From Myxococcota bacterium (GTDB taxonomy: Bacteria; Myxococcota; XYA12-FULL-58-9; JALHOP01), in contig JALHOP010000008.1 of NCBI GenBank assembly GCA_022842935.1, positions 186,001-250,000 of the forward strand: a stretch of DNA of 64,000 nucleotides, read 5' to 3'. Below are positions 37,718 through 45,574 of this stretch, one piece after another. Numbering within the stretch: the first letter of the stretch is position 1; each line of letters starts with the position of its first letter. The translations under genes and the position numbers were made by a program. The notes under the pieces are model-generated. The model had not been told where the DNA came from, made no database searches, and was given only the letters and a program-made list of their open reading frames with translations.

Positions 37718-39273
37718 GAGGACCCCCGAGGTTTCTTTGGTTTTGGTGACACGTCATCGTGCGAGGCGGGAACCCGAGGCTCCATCGTTGCCGGCGACGA
37801 TGACGAGGTGTTGGCGATCTTGGCGAGCGCCTTCTTGGCTATCTCGCGGTCATCGAAGGCGCGCCTTTCGGCCCCGACAATCTGGTAGTTTTCGTGCCCT
37901 TTGCCAGCGATGAGCACCGCGTCTTCGTTCGCAGCTTTACCGATGGCAAGCTCGATGGCGGCGGCGCGATCGAGCTCGACGAGATAACCACCGCCGCTCT
38001 TTTTCATGCCTACCTCGATCTGCGCCGCGATGAGCGCAGGGTCTTCGGTGCGCGGGTTATCGTTCGTAATGATGCTGAAGTCGGCGCCATTGCCGGCCGC
38101 CTCGCCCATCGGCGCACGTTTCTTGGCGTCGCGGTCTCCACCGCATCCGAAGACACAGATGAGCTTACCGTCGGTGAGCTCGCGCACCGTCGCCAGCGCT
38201 TTGGTGAGCGCGTCGGGTGTGTGCGCGTAATCGACCAGCACCACGGGTCCAGAACCGCTCCCCGCTCGCTCGAGGCGGCCGGGTACAACGCCGCGATTGC
38301 GGATTGCGGACAGCATGGTGGCGTCGGGGATGCCGAGCGCCTTGGCGACGCCGATCGCGAGCAGCAAATTTTCGACGTTGAAGCGGCCGACCAGCGGCGA
38401 GTCGATGTCGAGCGGACCAGCCGACCGTAAGGCCGTGAAGCGCGTGCCAGTCAGCGCCAGCTGCACGTTCGTCGCCGCGATGTCGGCATCGGCGCCGAAC
38501 GGGCTCACACCAATCACCTGGCGACCCGAGTCGCGCAGCTCACGCGCGAGGCTCGCGCCATAGCGGTCGTCGATGTTGATGACGGCGCAGCCCCCGCTCT
38601 TTAGGTGTGTTCGAAAGAGCGCCGCCTTGGCCTCGAAGTAGTTCTCCATGGTGCCGTGAAAATCGAGATGGTCGTGCGTGAGGTTCGTGAATACACCGAC
38701 GTCGTAGGCGACACCTTCCACGCGCCCCTGCGCCAACGCGTGCGAGCTCACTTCCATACTGACCGCTTTCGCGCCCTGGTCGCGCATCGATCCGAACGCC
38801 TGCTGCAGCTCAAGTGATTCCGGCGTCGTGAGGCCAGTGTCGATCGTGGTGTTGCCGAGGCGAACCCCAAGAGTCCCGACGACACCGGTCGGCATTCCGG
38901 CGGTCTCGAGCAACGCTGCCACTAGATGGCTGGTGGTGGTTTTGCCGTTGGTACCGGTGACACCAACCATGGTCAGGTGGTCGGAGGGCTCGCCATAAAA
39001 ACGCTTCGCTGCGAGGGCCAATGCCCGTCGACTGTCTGACGCGACGACACGTGTGACGTTCCCCGTATCGACCTCACGCTCGCAGAGGATGCTCGTAGCC
39101 CCGGACGCAATCGCCTTGGCGATGAAGTCGTGGCCGTCGCTCTTCGCCCCGGGAATAGCGGCGAAGAGCGAACCGGACACAACGCGGCGTGAATCGTAGG
39201 CCAGAGCAGACACATCGACGTCTCCGCCGTCGATGCGAACGCCCTGACCTTCGAAGAGCCGCGTCAGATTCAC
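37714..39273 (-). CDS. murE: UDP-MurNAc-L-Ala-D-Glu--meso-diaminopimelate ligase
   Basis: 519 residues. Motifs are DSRRVVSGSLFAAIPG in the substrate domain, GTNGKTTTSHLV as ATP loop and FTNLTHDHLDFHGTME. DNPRTEDP is the DNPR signature that selects meso-diaminopimelate over lysine, so the cell wall is DAP-type. The start is a GTG overlapping the ftsI stop (GTGA), with a GGGGAG ribosome site six bases upstream. The C-terminus runs about 30 Ser/Pro-rich residues past the usual end. Confidence 0.97.
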   Translation of the reverse strand: MNLTRLFEGQGVRIDGGDVDVSALAYDSRRVVSGSLFAAIPGAKSDGHDFIAKAIASGATSILCEREVDTGNVTRVVASDSRRALALAAKRFYGEPSDHLTMVGVTGTNGKTTTSHLVAALLETAGMPTGVVGTLGVRLGNTTIDTGLTTPESLELQQAFGSMRDQGAKAVSMEVSSHALAQGRVEGVAYDVGVFTNLTHDHLDFHGTMENYFEAKAALFRTHLKSGGCAVINIDDRYGASLARELRDSGRQVIGVSPFGADADIAATNVQLALTGTRFTALRSAGPLDIDSPLVGRFNVENLLLAIGVAKALGIPDATMLSAIRNRGVVPGRLERAGSGSGPVVLVDYAHTPDALTKALATVRELTDGKLICVFGCGGDRDAKKRAPMGEAAGNGADFSIITNDNPRTEDPALIAAQIEVGMKKSGGGYLVELDRAAAIELAIGKAANEDAVLIAGKGHENYQIVGAERRAFDDREIAKKALAKIANTSSSSPATMEPRVPASHDDVSPKPKKPRGSS

Positions 39274-41267
39274 GGTTGCTCCCCTTGTGAGGTGAGCACC
39301 AAATGCAAGCGTCGATTCGGGTCGTCTTGGCTACCCGCCGCGGGCGACTGGCGCACCACACGCCCACTGCCCTCGAGCTGAAGCTCGGCGTGGAGTTGCA
39401 GTTCGCTATAGCGGTCCATCGCCTCGCGCGCGGTCAGACCAATGAAGCTCGGGACAGTCCCTTTCTCGACAGCGCGGTCGGCGAGGTCCGGCATCTGGGG
39501 CGCGATGGCCGCGGCGACCTTTGGGGCATCCGTCGACTCGGCGGTCGCCGCCTTGCCTTCAGGCTTCTTGTCCAGAGCGACGACGGCCGAAGGGACAACA
39601 CCCATGGCGCGCATAGCAACTTCACCGATTCGCGCGAAGACGGGCGCCGCGGTGTCGCCACCGTGATGAAGCTTCATGGGCTCGTCGATGGCAACCGCGA
39701 TAACGACGCGGGGCGCTTCGGCGGGCAGGAAGCCCGCGAACGACGCGGCATAGCGGTCATTCGTGTAACCGCCCGCGACCGTGTCGATCTTGGTCGAGGT
39801 GCCGGTCTTACCCGCTACCCGGTAGCCGGGTACACGCGCGAGGTAACCAGTGCCTTCGTCTGAGACCACTGCCTCGAGCATCGGCGTCACCAAGCGCACG
39901 GTCGACGACTTGAAGACTCGGCGCTCGGGAGGCGCAGCGAGCTTCATCACACGGCCGTCGGCATAACGAACTTCGCGAACCAGGCGCGGCGCTCTGTACA
40001 TGCCGTCCGCCGCGAGCGCGCGATATGCCGCGGCCAGCTGCAAGGTCGTCACCGCGATGCCGTGGCCGTACGACATGGTTGCGACGTGAATCGGGCCCCA
40101 CGTGTTCGATGGCCGCATCAAGCCGGGCAACTCGCCGGGCAGCTCGATACCGCTGCGTGCGCCGAAACCGACGCCCTTGAACAACTCGCCCAGCCGCTCG
40201 CGACCGAGCTTCTCGCCGACCTTGGCAGCACCGATATTCGACGAGCGTTGCAGAATGCCCGTCAGGCTCATCCAGCCGGCCGGATGAATGTCGTGGATGG
40301 TGTGCGAGCCGATCTTCATTTCGCCGTTCTCGCAAAAGAACGGATCGTTCTTGCCGACGGCGCCAGCATCGAGCGCTGCGGCGATGACCAGCGGCTTCAT
40401 CGCCGAGCCCGGCTCGAAAACGTCGGTCACGGGGCGATTTTTCATGCGCGCTTTCGGCGTCGTCTGCGCGGCATTCGGGTTGAAGGTGGGCTCGGTCGCG
40501 AGCGCCAACACTTCAGCGGTGGCGACATCGAGGACGACGGCGGTGCCAGATTGGGCGTCATACTCCTTGAGCGCCTGGGCCAACGCGTCTTGCGCGGCGT
40601 GCTGCAGGGTCAAGTCGATGCTGAGCTTCACGTCGGCACCGTGCGAAGCCTCGCTATCGAGGCTACCCTCGAGCACGCTACGACCGCGGGCATCGCGTAC
40701 AGCCGCGACCACGTGTGGTTCGCCTGCGAGAGCTTCGTCGAGCTGCCTCTCGACGCCTTCGAGCCCCTTCGATTCGATGCCCGCGAAGCCGATGATGTTC
40801 GCTGCGATGGTGGTGTTCGGATAGAAGCGCCGAGGCTCCTTTGCGATACCGATCCCCGGGAGCTTGGCCGTCTCGATGGCCTTGGCGACCTCGGGCGAGA
40901 CCTGGCGCGACAGCCATACGAAGTACCGCTCGCTCGCAAGCTTCTGGTAGGTTGCGTCCAGGTCGAGCTTGAGGATCTGCGCGACCTTGCGCGCTGTCCC
41001 ACGCGGGTCCTTGATGTCGCCCGGGTTCGCGAAAACGGACGGTGCATCAACCGAGATGGCGAGCTGCCGACCTTCGCGATCGCTGATGACGCCTCGCGCG
41101 GCGGGTACCTTGACGTCGGAGAGATATTGCCCGCGCGAAAGCTTCGCGAGGCTCTCGTGCTGTGAAACCTGAAGTTGAAAAGCGCGCGCCGCGACGCCCA
41201 CGAGCGCCGCGACCATGACGACGAACACGATACGTACGCGAGATTGGAAGGCTCTGCGCTCAGCCAC
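39270..41267 (-). CDS. ftsI: FtsI/PBP3 septal transpeptidase with PASTA domain
   Basis: 665 residues. A cytoplasmic basic tail and one transmembrane helix (about 12-32) are followed by the PBP dimerisation domain, then the transpeptidase domain. That domain has SxxK as SAMK in FEPGSAMKPLV, SxN as SSN and KTG as AGKTGTS. A PASTA domain at about 595-660 (VPSFIGLTAREAMDRY) closes the protein, a feature uncommon in E. coli-type FtsI. The GTG at 41267 is chosen because AAGGGAGG lies five bases upstream and the start then overlaps ftsL by eight bases. Confidence 0.96.
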   Translation of the reverse strand: MAERRAFQSRVRIVFVVMVAALVGVAARAFQLQVSQHESLAKLSRGQYLSDVKVPAARGVISDREGRQLAISVDAPSVFANPGDIKDPRGTARKVAQILKLDLDATYQKLASERYFVWLSRQVSPEVAKAIETAKLPGIGIAKEPRRFYPNTTIAANIIGFAGIESKGLEGVERQLDEALAGEPHVVAAVRDARGRSVLEGSLDSEASHGADVKLSIDLTLQHAAQDALAQALKEYDAQSGTAVVLDVATAEVLALATEPTFNPNAAQTTPKARMKNRPVTDVFEPGSAMKPLVIAAALDAGAVGKNDPFFCENGEMKIGSHTIHDIHPAGWMSLTGILQRSSNIGAAKVGEKLGRERLGELFKGVGFGARSGIELPGELPGLMRPSNTWGPIHVATMSYGHGIAVTTLQLAAAYRALAADGMYRAPRLVREVRYADGRVMKLAAPPERRVFKSSTVRLVTPMLEAVVSDEGTGYLARVPGYRVAGKTGTSTKIDTVAGGYTNDRYAASFAGFLPAEAPRVVIAVAIDEPMKLHHGGDTAAPVFARIGEVAMRAMGVVPSAVVALDKKPEGKAATAESTDAPKVAAAIAPQMPDLADRAVEKGTVPSFIGLTAREAMDRYSELQLHAELQLEGSGRVVRQSPAAGSQDDPNRRLHLVLTSQGEQP

Positions 41268-41601
41268 GGCGGCCTCCCTTGCTATCCGCTTTGGCGGGCT
41301 TATCGGGAGCGGCATGCAGACGAGGCGCGTTCTTGCCGACAACCTGGGTCGGAGCAGGAGGTCGCAGGCCCAACTGCTTCGCTAGCTGCACGAGGTGGGT
41401 GGGCGAGCGCTCCGCGGCCAGCTCGAGCTCGAGCTGGCGCTCTAGATGAGCGAGCTCGGTGCCCCTTCGTTCCTCGCTGGAAAGCTGGTAGCCGAGGCGC
41501 ACTGCTTCTTGATGCACCCAAACGCGGAAGAGGCACGCCGAGACTGGCGTCACAGTCGCAGCGACGAAGATGAGGCGCATGAGCAACGTGCCGATGCTCA
41601 T
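41260..41601 (-). CDS. ftsL: FtsL-type bitopic division protein
   Basis: 113 residues. There is one transmembrane helix near the start (LLMRLIFVAATVTPVSACLFRVWV), then a heptad-rich periplasmic coiled coil (LSSEERRGTELAHLERQLELELAAER). This is the FtsL architecture, and the gene sits between rsmH and ftsI as in other dcw clusters. Sequence identity in this family is always low, so the call rests on topology and position. The start overlaps the rsmH stop (ATGA). Confidence 0.88.
   Translation of the reverse strand: MSIGTLLMRLIFVAATVTPVSACLFRVWVHQEAVRLGYQLSSEERRGTELAHLERQLELELAAERSPTHLVQLAKQLGLRPPAPTQVVGKNAPRLHAAPDKPAKADSKGGRRG
41273..41280 (-). promoter_or_regulatory. Ribosome-binding site that fixes the ftsI GTG start
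   Basis: AAGGGAGG on the minus strand at 41280-41273 lies five bases before the GTG at 41267, inside the last codons of ftsL. This near-perfect Shine-Dalgarno rules out the longer open frame that begins at 41342. Confidence 0.8.
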
Positions 41602-42557
41602 GTGGACCTCGGGGAGCGGCGCACCGCACGCAGCCTCGCGCTGCGCGCCCGCGGATTGCTCGCGACCTCGGCGTTGCTCGCCGTTTCGTTGGCGACTTCC
41701 ATGAAAACGCCCGCTGCGGAAGTAATCGGCGACGCGGCACTCGTAGCGGCGGCCTTGTACTTCGAAACATGGCGACGCTTCGTTCCGTGCTCGCGGAAGA
41801 AGTGTTTCACCGCACGGTCTTCGAGCGAATGAAACGTAATCACCATTCCCATACCGCCGTCGGCGAGAAGGTCCGGAAGTTGCGCGAGATATTTGTCGAG
41901 CTCGCCGAGCTCGTCGTTCACGGCCATGCGCAGGGCCTGGAAGGTTCGGGTCGCTGGGTGGATGGCGTCGCGCGGCGCGGGGGCGACGCGCTTGACCAAC
42001 TCGGCCAGAGCGCCCGTGGTCCGAGGCAGGTCCGCCTTCACGGCTCGGGCAATGCGGCGCGACTGGCGTTCTTCACCGAGTTGGAAAATCAAATTGGCGA
42101 GATCTTCCTCGTCGGTCGTGTCGATGAGCTCGAACGCCGTCATGCCGCGCGTTGTGTCCATACGCATGTCGAGCGGTGCATCGAAGCGAAACGAAAAGCC
42201 ACGATCGGCGGTGTCGAACTGATGCGAGGACACGCCAAGGTCGACGAGCGTTGCATCGACCTGCGCGATACCGAGGTCCGCGAGAACCCGGGAAGCCTCG
42301 GAGAAAGAGGCGTGGACCAGCGTTACACGATCGCTAAAGCGGTCAAGCCGAGCACGGGCCGCGTCGAGCGCTTCAGGGTCGCGATCGATGCCGACCAACT
42401 TGGCTTCGGGCAACGCATCGAGCATCGCGGCGGCGTGTCCCGCCCCACCTAACGTTCCGTCGAGGATGAGCCGGGGGCCGCTTGCCTCGACCAGCTTGAG
42501 GACCTCAGAGAGCAGGACCGGTTGATGCTGGAAAGCGATGGCCAAGGCAGCGCTCAC
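41598..42557 (-). CDS. rsmH: 16S rRNA (cytosine1402-N4)-methyltransferase
   Basis: 319 residues. HQPVLLSEVLKLVE starts the family domain, DGTLGGAGHAAAML is the SAM-binding loop, and LVDLGVSSHQFD, RGFSFRFDAPLDMRMD and ALRMAVNDEL follow. C-terminal VITFHSLEDRAVKHFFRE completes the RsmH/MraW signature. It methylates C1402 of 16S rRNA. The start is a GTG overlapping the mraZ stop (GTGA). Confidence 0.97.
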   Translation of the reverse strand: MSAALAIAFQHQPVLLSEVLKLVEASGPRLILDGTLGGAGHAAAMLDALPEAKLVGIDRDPEALDAARARLDRFSDRVTLVHASFSEASRVLADLGIAQVDATLVDLGVSSHQFDTADRGFSFRFDAPLDMRMDTTRGMTAFELIDTTDEEDLANLIFQLGEERQSRRIARAVKADLPRTTGALAELVKRVAPAPRDAIHPATRTFQALRMAVNDELGELDKYLAQLPDLLADGGMGMVITFHSLEDRAVKHFFREHGTKRRHVSKYKAAATSAASPITSAAGVFMEVANETASNAEVASNPRARSARLRAVRRSPRST

Positions 42558-43027
42558 AGTCCCAGCTCCGCGAGCTTTTGAGCCACGGCCTGGCGGTCAG
42601 AACGCGACAGCCGCGACTGCTCGGTCCACGTCTCTTTCGACCACATCTCGATGGTAGCGACCATGCCCGCAAAGACGACGTCGCGCGTGAGACCGGCGTA
42701 CTCGCGAAGCATCGGCGGCACGAGGAGCCGGCCGTGGCGGTCGATGGGACACTCGGTCGCGCCGGCAACGTAGATGCGCTTCACCTGGACCACCGCCGGG
42801 TCGAACTGCGGCAGGGCCGCGAGGCGCGCTTCGAAAGCGTCCCATTCGGCTCGCGGGTACGCAACCAGGCACTTGTCGATGCCAGTCGTGATGATGAGGC
42901 TCGCATCGTGGTCGCCATTGTCGCCGTCATTCTGTCCGCTATTGCGGCCAAGAAGCTCCCGAAAGCGCTGCGGCAGGCTCACTCGGCCTTTGGCGTCGAT
43001 GGTGTGCTCGTGCAGGCCGCGAAACAT
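42554..43027 (-). CDS. mraZ: MraZ, transcriptional regulator of the dcw cluster
   Basis: 157 residues with two SpoVT/AbrB-like MraZ repeats: MFRGLHEHTIDAKGRVSLPQRFR and, in the second half, TECPIDRHGRLLVPPMLREYAGL. In E. coli and other bacteria MraZ represses its own promoter and the dcw genes by binding direct repeats upstream of mraZ. An Asn/Asp/Gly-rich insertion (about 25-45) is unusual. A matching array of phased repeats lies just upstream (separate entry). Confidence 0.97.
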   Translation of the reverse strand: MFRGLHEHTIDAKGRVSLPQRFRELLGRNSGQNDGDNGDHDASLIITTGIDKCLVAYPRAEWDAFEARLAALPQFDPAVVQVKRIYVAGATECPIDRHGRLLVPPMLREYAGLTRDVVFAGMVATIEMWSKETWTEQSRLSRSDRQAVAQKLAELGL

Positions 43028-43052
43028 TGCGCGTAAGAGCCCTCTCGACCGC

Positions 43053-43070
43053 GGTGGTGCTTACACCACC
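43053..43070 (-). promoter_or_regulatory. Hairpin in the mraZ leader
   Basis: GGTGGTG at 43053-43059 and CACCACC at 43064-43070 form a perfect seven-base stem with a four-base loop, 25 bases upstream of the mraZ ATG. It overlaps the start-codon-proximal unit of the MraZ repeat array, so it may simply reflect two opposed binding half-sites. Confidence 0.45.
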
Positions 43071-43119
43071 CTTCCCAACCCAGCACCGCTTGGATCCACC
43101 TGGATCCACTTTTTGCCAC
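43066..43119 (-). promoter_or_regulatory. MraZ operator: 10-bp-phased GTGG repeat array
   Basis: On the minus strand, GTGG occurs at 43116-43119, 43106-43109, 43096-43099 and 43066-43069. One-mismatch units GCGG (43086-43089) and GTTG (43076-43079) fill the gaps, giving six units at exactly 10-base spacing. The array lies 39-92 bases upstream of the mraZ ATG. MraZ is known to bind tandem short G-rich repeats at helical-turn spacing upstream of its own gene, so autoregulation of the dcw cluster is expected. Confidence 0.75.
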
Positions 43120-43424
43120 CCCGGTTGTCTCTTAGCCGAGGCATGCAGATCAAGATCTTTGTGTTGGAAAAACTTATGGAAAAACGCGGCAGTCGGTGAG
43201 GGGATGTAGGCCTATACATACATTTTGACATGCATGTGGCGGACGGACGTTACACTGCCTTGCCATACATGTGTGGTGAAAGCGGCAGGCCCGATTCTGC
43301 TTAGATCTCGCTAAGTGCCTGAGATCATTTGGGCGGGCGATCGTCCGAGATCGTCAGACCCTCCCGCTACGCTATGGGGCCCTTAGGGTCGAGCCGTCGT
43401 CATCCCGCGACGAGCCCAACCCAC
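43120..43424. other. Gene-free region between the serine hydrolase gene and mraZ
   Basis: About 305 bases without a gene. It must carry the dcw promoter (minus strand), although I see no strong -35/-10 pair near 43125-43180. On the plus strand TTGACA at 43225-43230 overlaps the palindrome ACATGCATGT (43228-43237), with TACACT at 43251-43256, a spacing of 20 that is too long for a good promoter. Small inverted repeats follow at 43300-43315, 43304-43326 and about 43357-43390. The last may terminate the hydrolase transcript. Confidence 0.45.
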
Positions 43425-45500
43425 CTAACGCTCGGTGAACACGTACTCGTGCTGAGCGTCCCGCATGATGAGCGCGCGCTTGCCGGCTTTTTCGCCCATC
43501 ACGAGCTCGAAGCCGTCGTGGCCAGGATCGATCGTGATGAATGAGAGCGAACCGTCGTCGTTCATGCGGCTCGCGACGGCGCTTTGGAACTCGCCGAAAT
43601 CGAACACGACCTTCTTGACGCCTTTCTGCACACTGATGCTGCCGAGCTCGGGACTGCTGTAGCGACTAGCGAGCTTCGCCACCTCGGCGGGGTTCGGTGG
43701 AATGGTGACGCGCAAACGTTCCTTGGCCTGGCGCTCTTTGAGTTGATTGATGGCGGTGAGCACGTCTTCGGAGGCCTCCGGACGGCCGTCGAAGAGCACC
43801 TCGAGCGTTCTTCGGATGAAGGCCCGCCGCAAGAGAACCCCACTATCGGCGTTGGTCAGAATGACGCCACCGACACCGTGCTCCGGAAGCCAGAACATGT
43901 CGCTGTGGTAACCAATCAAGTCTCCGCCATGGCGGACAACTGGTGTGCCATATTGGACGTCGACGAACAGGCCCATGCCGTAGGTGAGGTCTTCGCCAAT
44001 CTCGACTTGAGGCGCCTGACGCGCGAGGATGTTGGCTTCGCTGACGTGCTGCTTGCCGTCCGGCAGCTTGCCCTTGGCGAGCTCAACCATGATGTATTTG
44101 GCGAGGTCGTGGACGCTCGACCAGGCGCCGCCAGCCGGGCGCGCCGCCTCAATGGCGTAGTCGAGATCCAAAGCGGCATTCTGGACCCTGCCCTCGATGT
44201 CGGTCCCGTGAGGCGTCGCATGATTCGTCGCCAAAGCGCGCGTGAAGTCGAAGGTCGTCTCGCGCATGCCAAGAGGCGTGAACACGCGGCTCTGCATGAC
44301 GGCGTCGTAGGCGGAGCCGAGCTCACTGCGCGGGAACACCACGGCGCCACCGACATAGCCGGCGGCGGCCGCCATCAGATTCGAGTACTGGAACACCTCG
44401 CCAAACTTGGACGTAGGTTGCATGGTCGACAGCAGCTTCATGACCCCGCTCGGGGTCTGCTTGTCGAACTCGAGCAGCCACTCGAGATCCTGGCGCGGCA
44501 ACCCCGTGCAAGCGCACAGCAGGTGCTTCACCAAGACCTGCTTGGTGATCTCCGGAGTCCCCAGCGCGAACTTCGAGTAGAGCTTGGTGACCGGCGTGTC
44601 CCATGCAAAGCGTCCCTCGTCGACGAGCTTCGCAAGCATGAGAGTCGTCAAGGCCTTGGTGTTCGACGCGATCATGAACAGGGTGTGCTCGTTCACCGGA
44701 GCACGCTTTCCGTGGCTGCGCACACCGAGCCCGCCGGCGTGGACCACCTTGCCGTTCTGGACCAACGCAATGGCCACACCAGGAACTTCCGCCGCGATGC
44801 GTGCCTGGTCGACGACGTTGACAATCTTTGCGACAGCGTCACCGTCGAGCTCATGCGCGGTCTTGCCCGCGAAAGATTCGCGCGAGAACCCGGCGGGCCG
44901 CAAGCTGTCGCCCACGAGCTGGATCTGACCAGCACGTCTCTCGAAGCCGCCTTGGTCTCCGTCCATGGCGAGCACGGTCCACTGCTCCGCTCGCCGCAAC
45001 GCGATAGCGGTCACAACGCGTCTCTCGTTAGGCGAAGTTTCGTAGGAGAACACCCTGCGCTCGTCCCAGCCCTTACGAGGCGGGCGCCCCTGAGCGACGC
45101 GCAGCGGCCGCGACCACCCGGGGTCGAACGCCTGCCAGACCTTCATGACGGCGTCGTCAGCTCCCGTCGCGCCATGCACGTCTCCGACGGCGAGCCGGAT
45201 GTCGTGTTCGGGGGACTCGAGGACCAAAAAAGCGTTGGAGGTGTCCAACGTCCAGCCGACTGGAACCCGAAAGGTCGCGCCAGACGCAAGCGTCAGGGTC
45301 TCTTCCACCACGATCGGCAGCTTTTCGGGGGGCGATACCGCTGCGGTCGCGGGCGCCGGCTTCTCGGGCTCCACGGGCACAGGAGTCGGCGCGGGTGCCG
45401 GTGGCGGGGTCTGCGGCTCGGGTACCGACGGCTTGGAGCTGCCACAGGCATCCAGCGTCAAGAGGGCCGATAACGCGAACAGGACGCCGCGACGTCGCAT
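43425..45500 (-). CDS. Serine hydrolase lipoprotein (beta-lactamase/esterase family)
   Basis: 691 residues from the ATG at 45500, with a GAGG site six bases upstream. The start MRRRGVLFALSALLTLDAC carries lipobox LDAC, then a Pro-rich linker. An N-terminal domain of about 170 residues precedes a class C beta-lactamase-like domain with SxxK as SNTK in MIASNTKALT, YxN as YSN in FQYSN and HxG as HGG in VVRHGGDLIG. A C-terminal beta domain follows. Relatives are D-aminopeptidases, esterases and PBP-like carboxypeptidases, so true beta-lactamase activity is not implied. Confidence 0.9.
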   Translation of the reverse strand: MRRRGVLFALSALLTLDACGSSKPSVPEPQTPPPAPAPTPVPVEPEKPAPATAAVSPPEKLPIVVEETLTLASGATFRVPVGWTLDTSNAFLVLESPEHDIRLAVGDVHGATGADDAVMKVWQAFDPGWSRPLRVAQGRPPRKGWDERRVFSYETSPNERRVVTAIALRRAEQWTVLAMDGDQGGFERRAGQIQLVGDSLRPAGFSRESFAGKTAHELDGDAVAKIVNVVDQARIAAEVPGVAIALVQNGKVVHAGGLGVRSHGKRAPVNEHTLFMIASNTKALTTLMLAKLVDEGRFAWDTPVTKLYSKFALGTPEITKQVLVKHLLCACTGLPRQDLEWLLEFDKQTPSGVMKLLSTMQPTSKFGEVFQYSNLMAAAAGYVGGAVVFPRSELGSAYDAVMQSRVFTPLGMRETTFDFTRALATNHATPHGTDIEGRVQNAALDLDYAIEAARPAGGAWSSVHDLAKYIMVELAKGKLPDGKQHVSEANILARQAPQVEIGEDLTYGMGLFVDVQYGTPVVRHGGDLIGYHSDMFWLPEHGVGGVILTNADSGVLLRRAFIRRTLEVLFDGRPEASEDVLTAINQLKERQAKERLRVTIPPNPAEVAKLASRYSSPELGSISVQKGVKKVVFDFGEFQSAVASRMNDDGSLSFITIDPGHDGFELVMGEKAGKRALIMRDAQHEYVFTER

Positions 45501-45574
45501 GGGATGCCTCTGCCGGCGGCTGCAGGTCTGCGCCGTCGCTCTTGGCCATCCATCGCAACGCCTGTGGTTGCCCA

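Noticed and set aside
43584-45473. Plus-strand open frame of 629 codons
   Set aside because: It is the antisense shadow of the serine hydrolase gene; the minus strand carries the SNTK, YSN and HGG motifs.
43425-45500. Antibiotic-resistance beta-lactamase
   Set aside because: The SxxK/YxN/HxG pattern is shared with esterases and D-aminopeptidases, and the multi-domain lipoprotein layout does not match a dedicated class C beta-lactamase.
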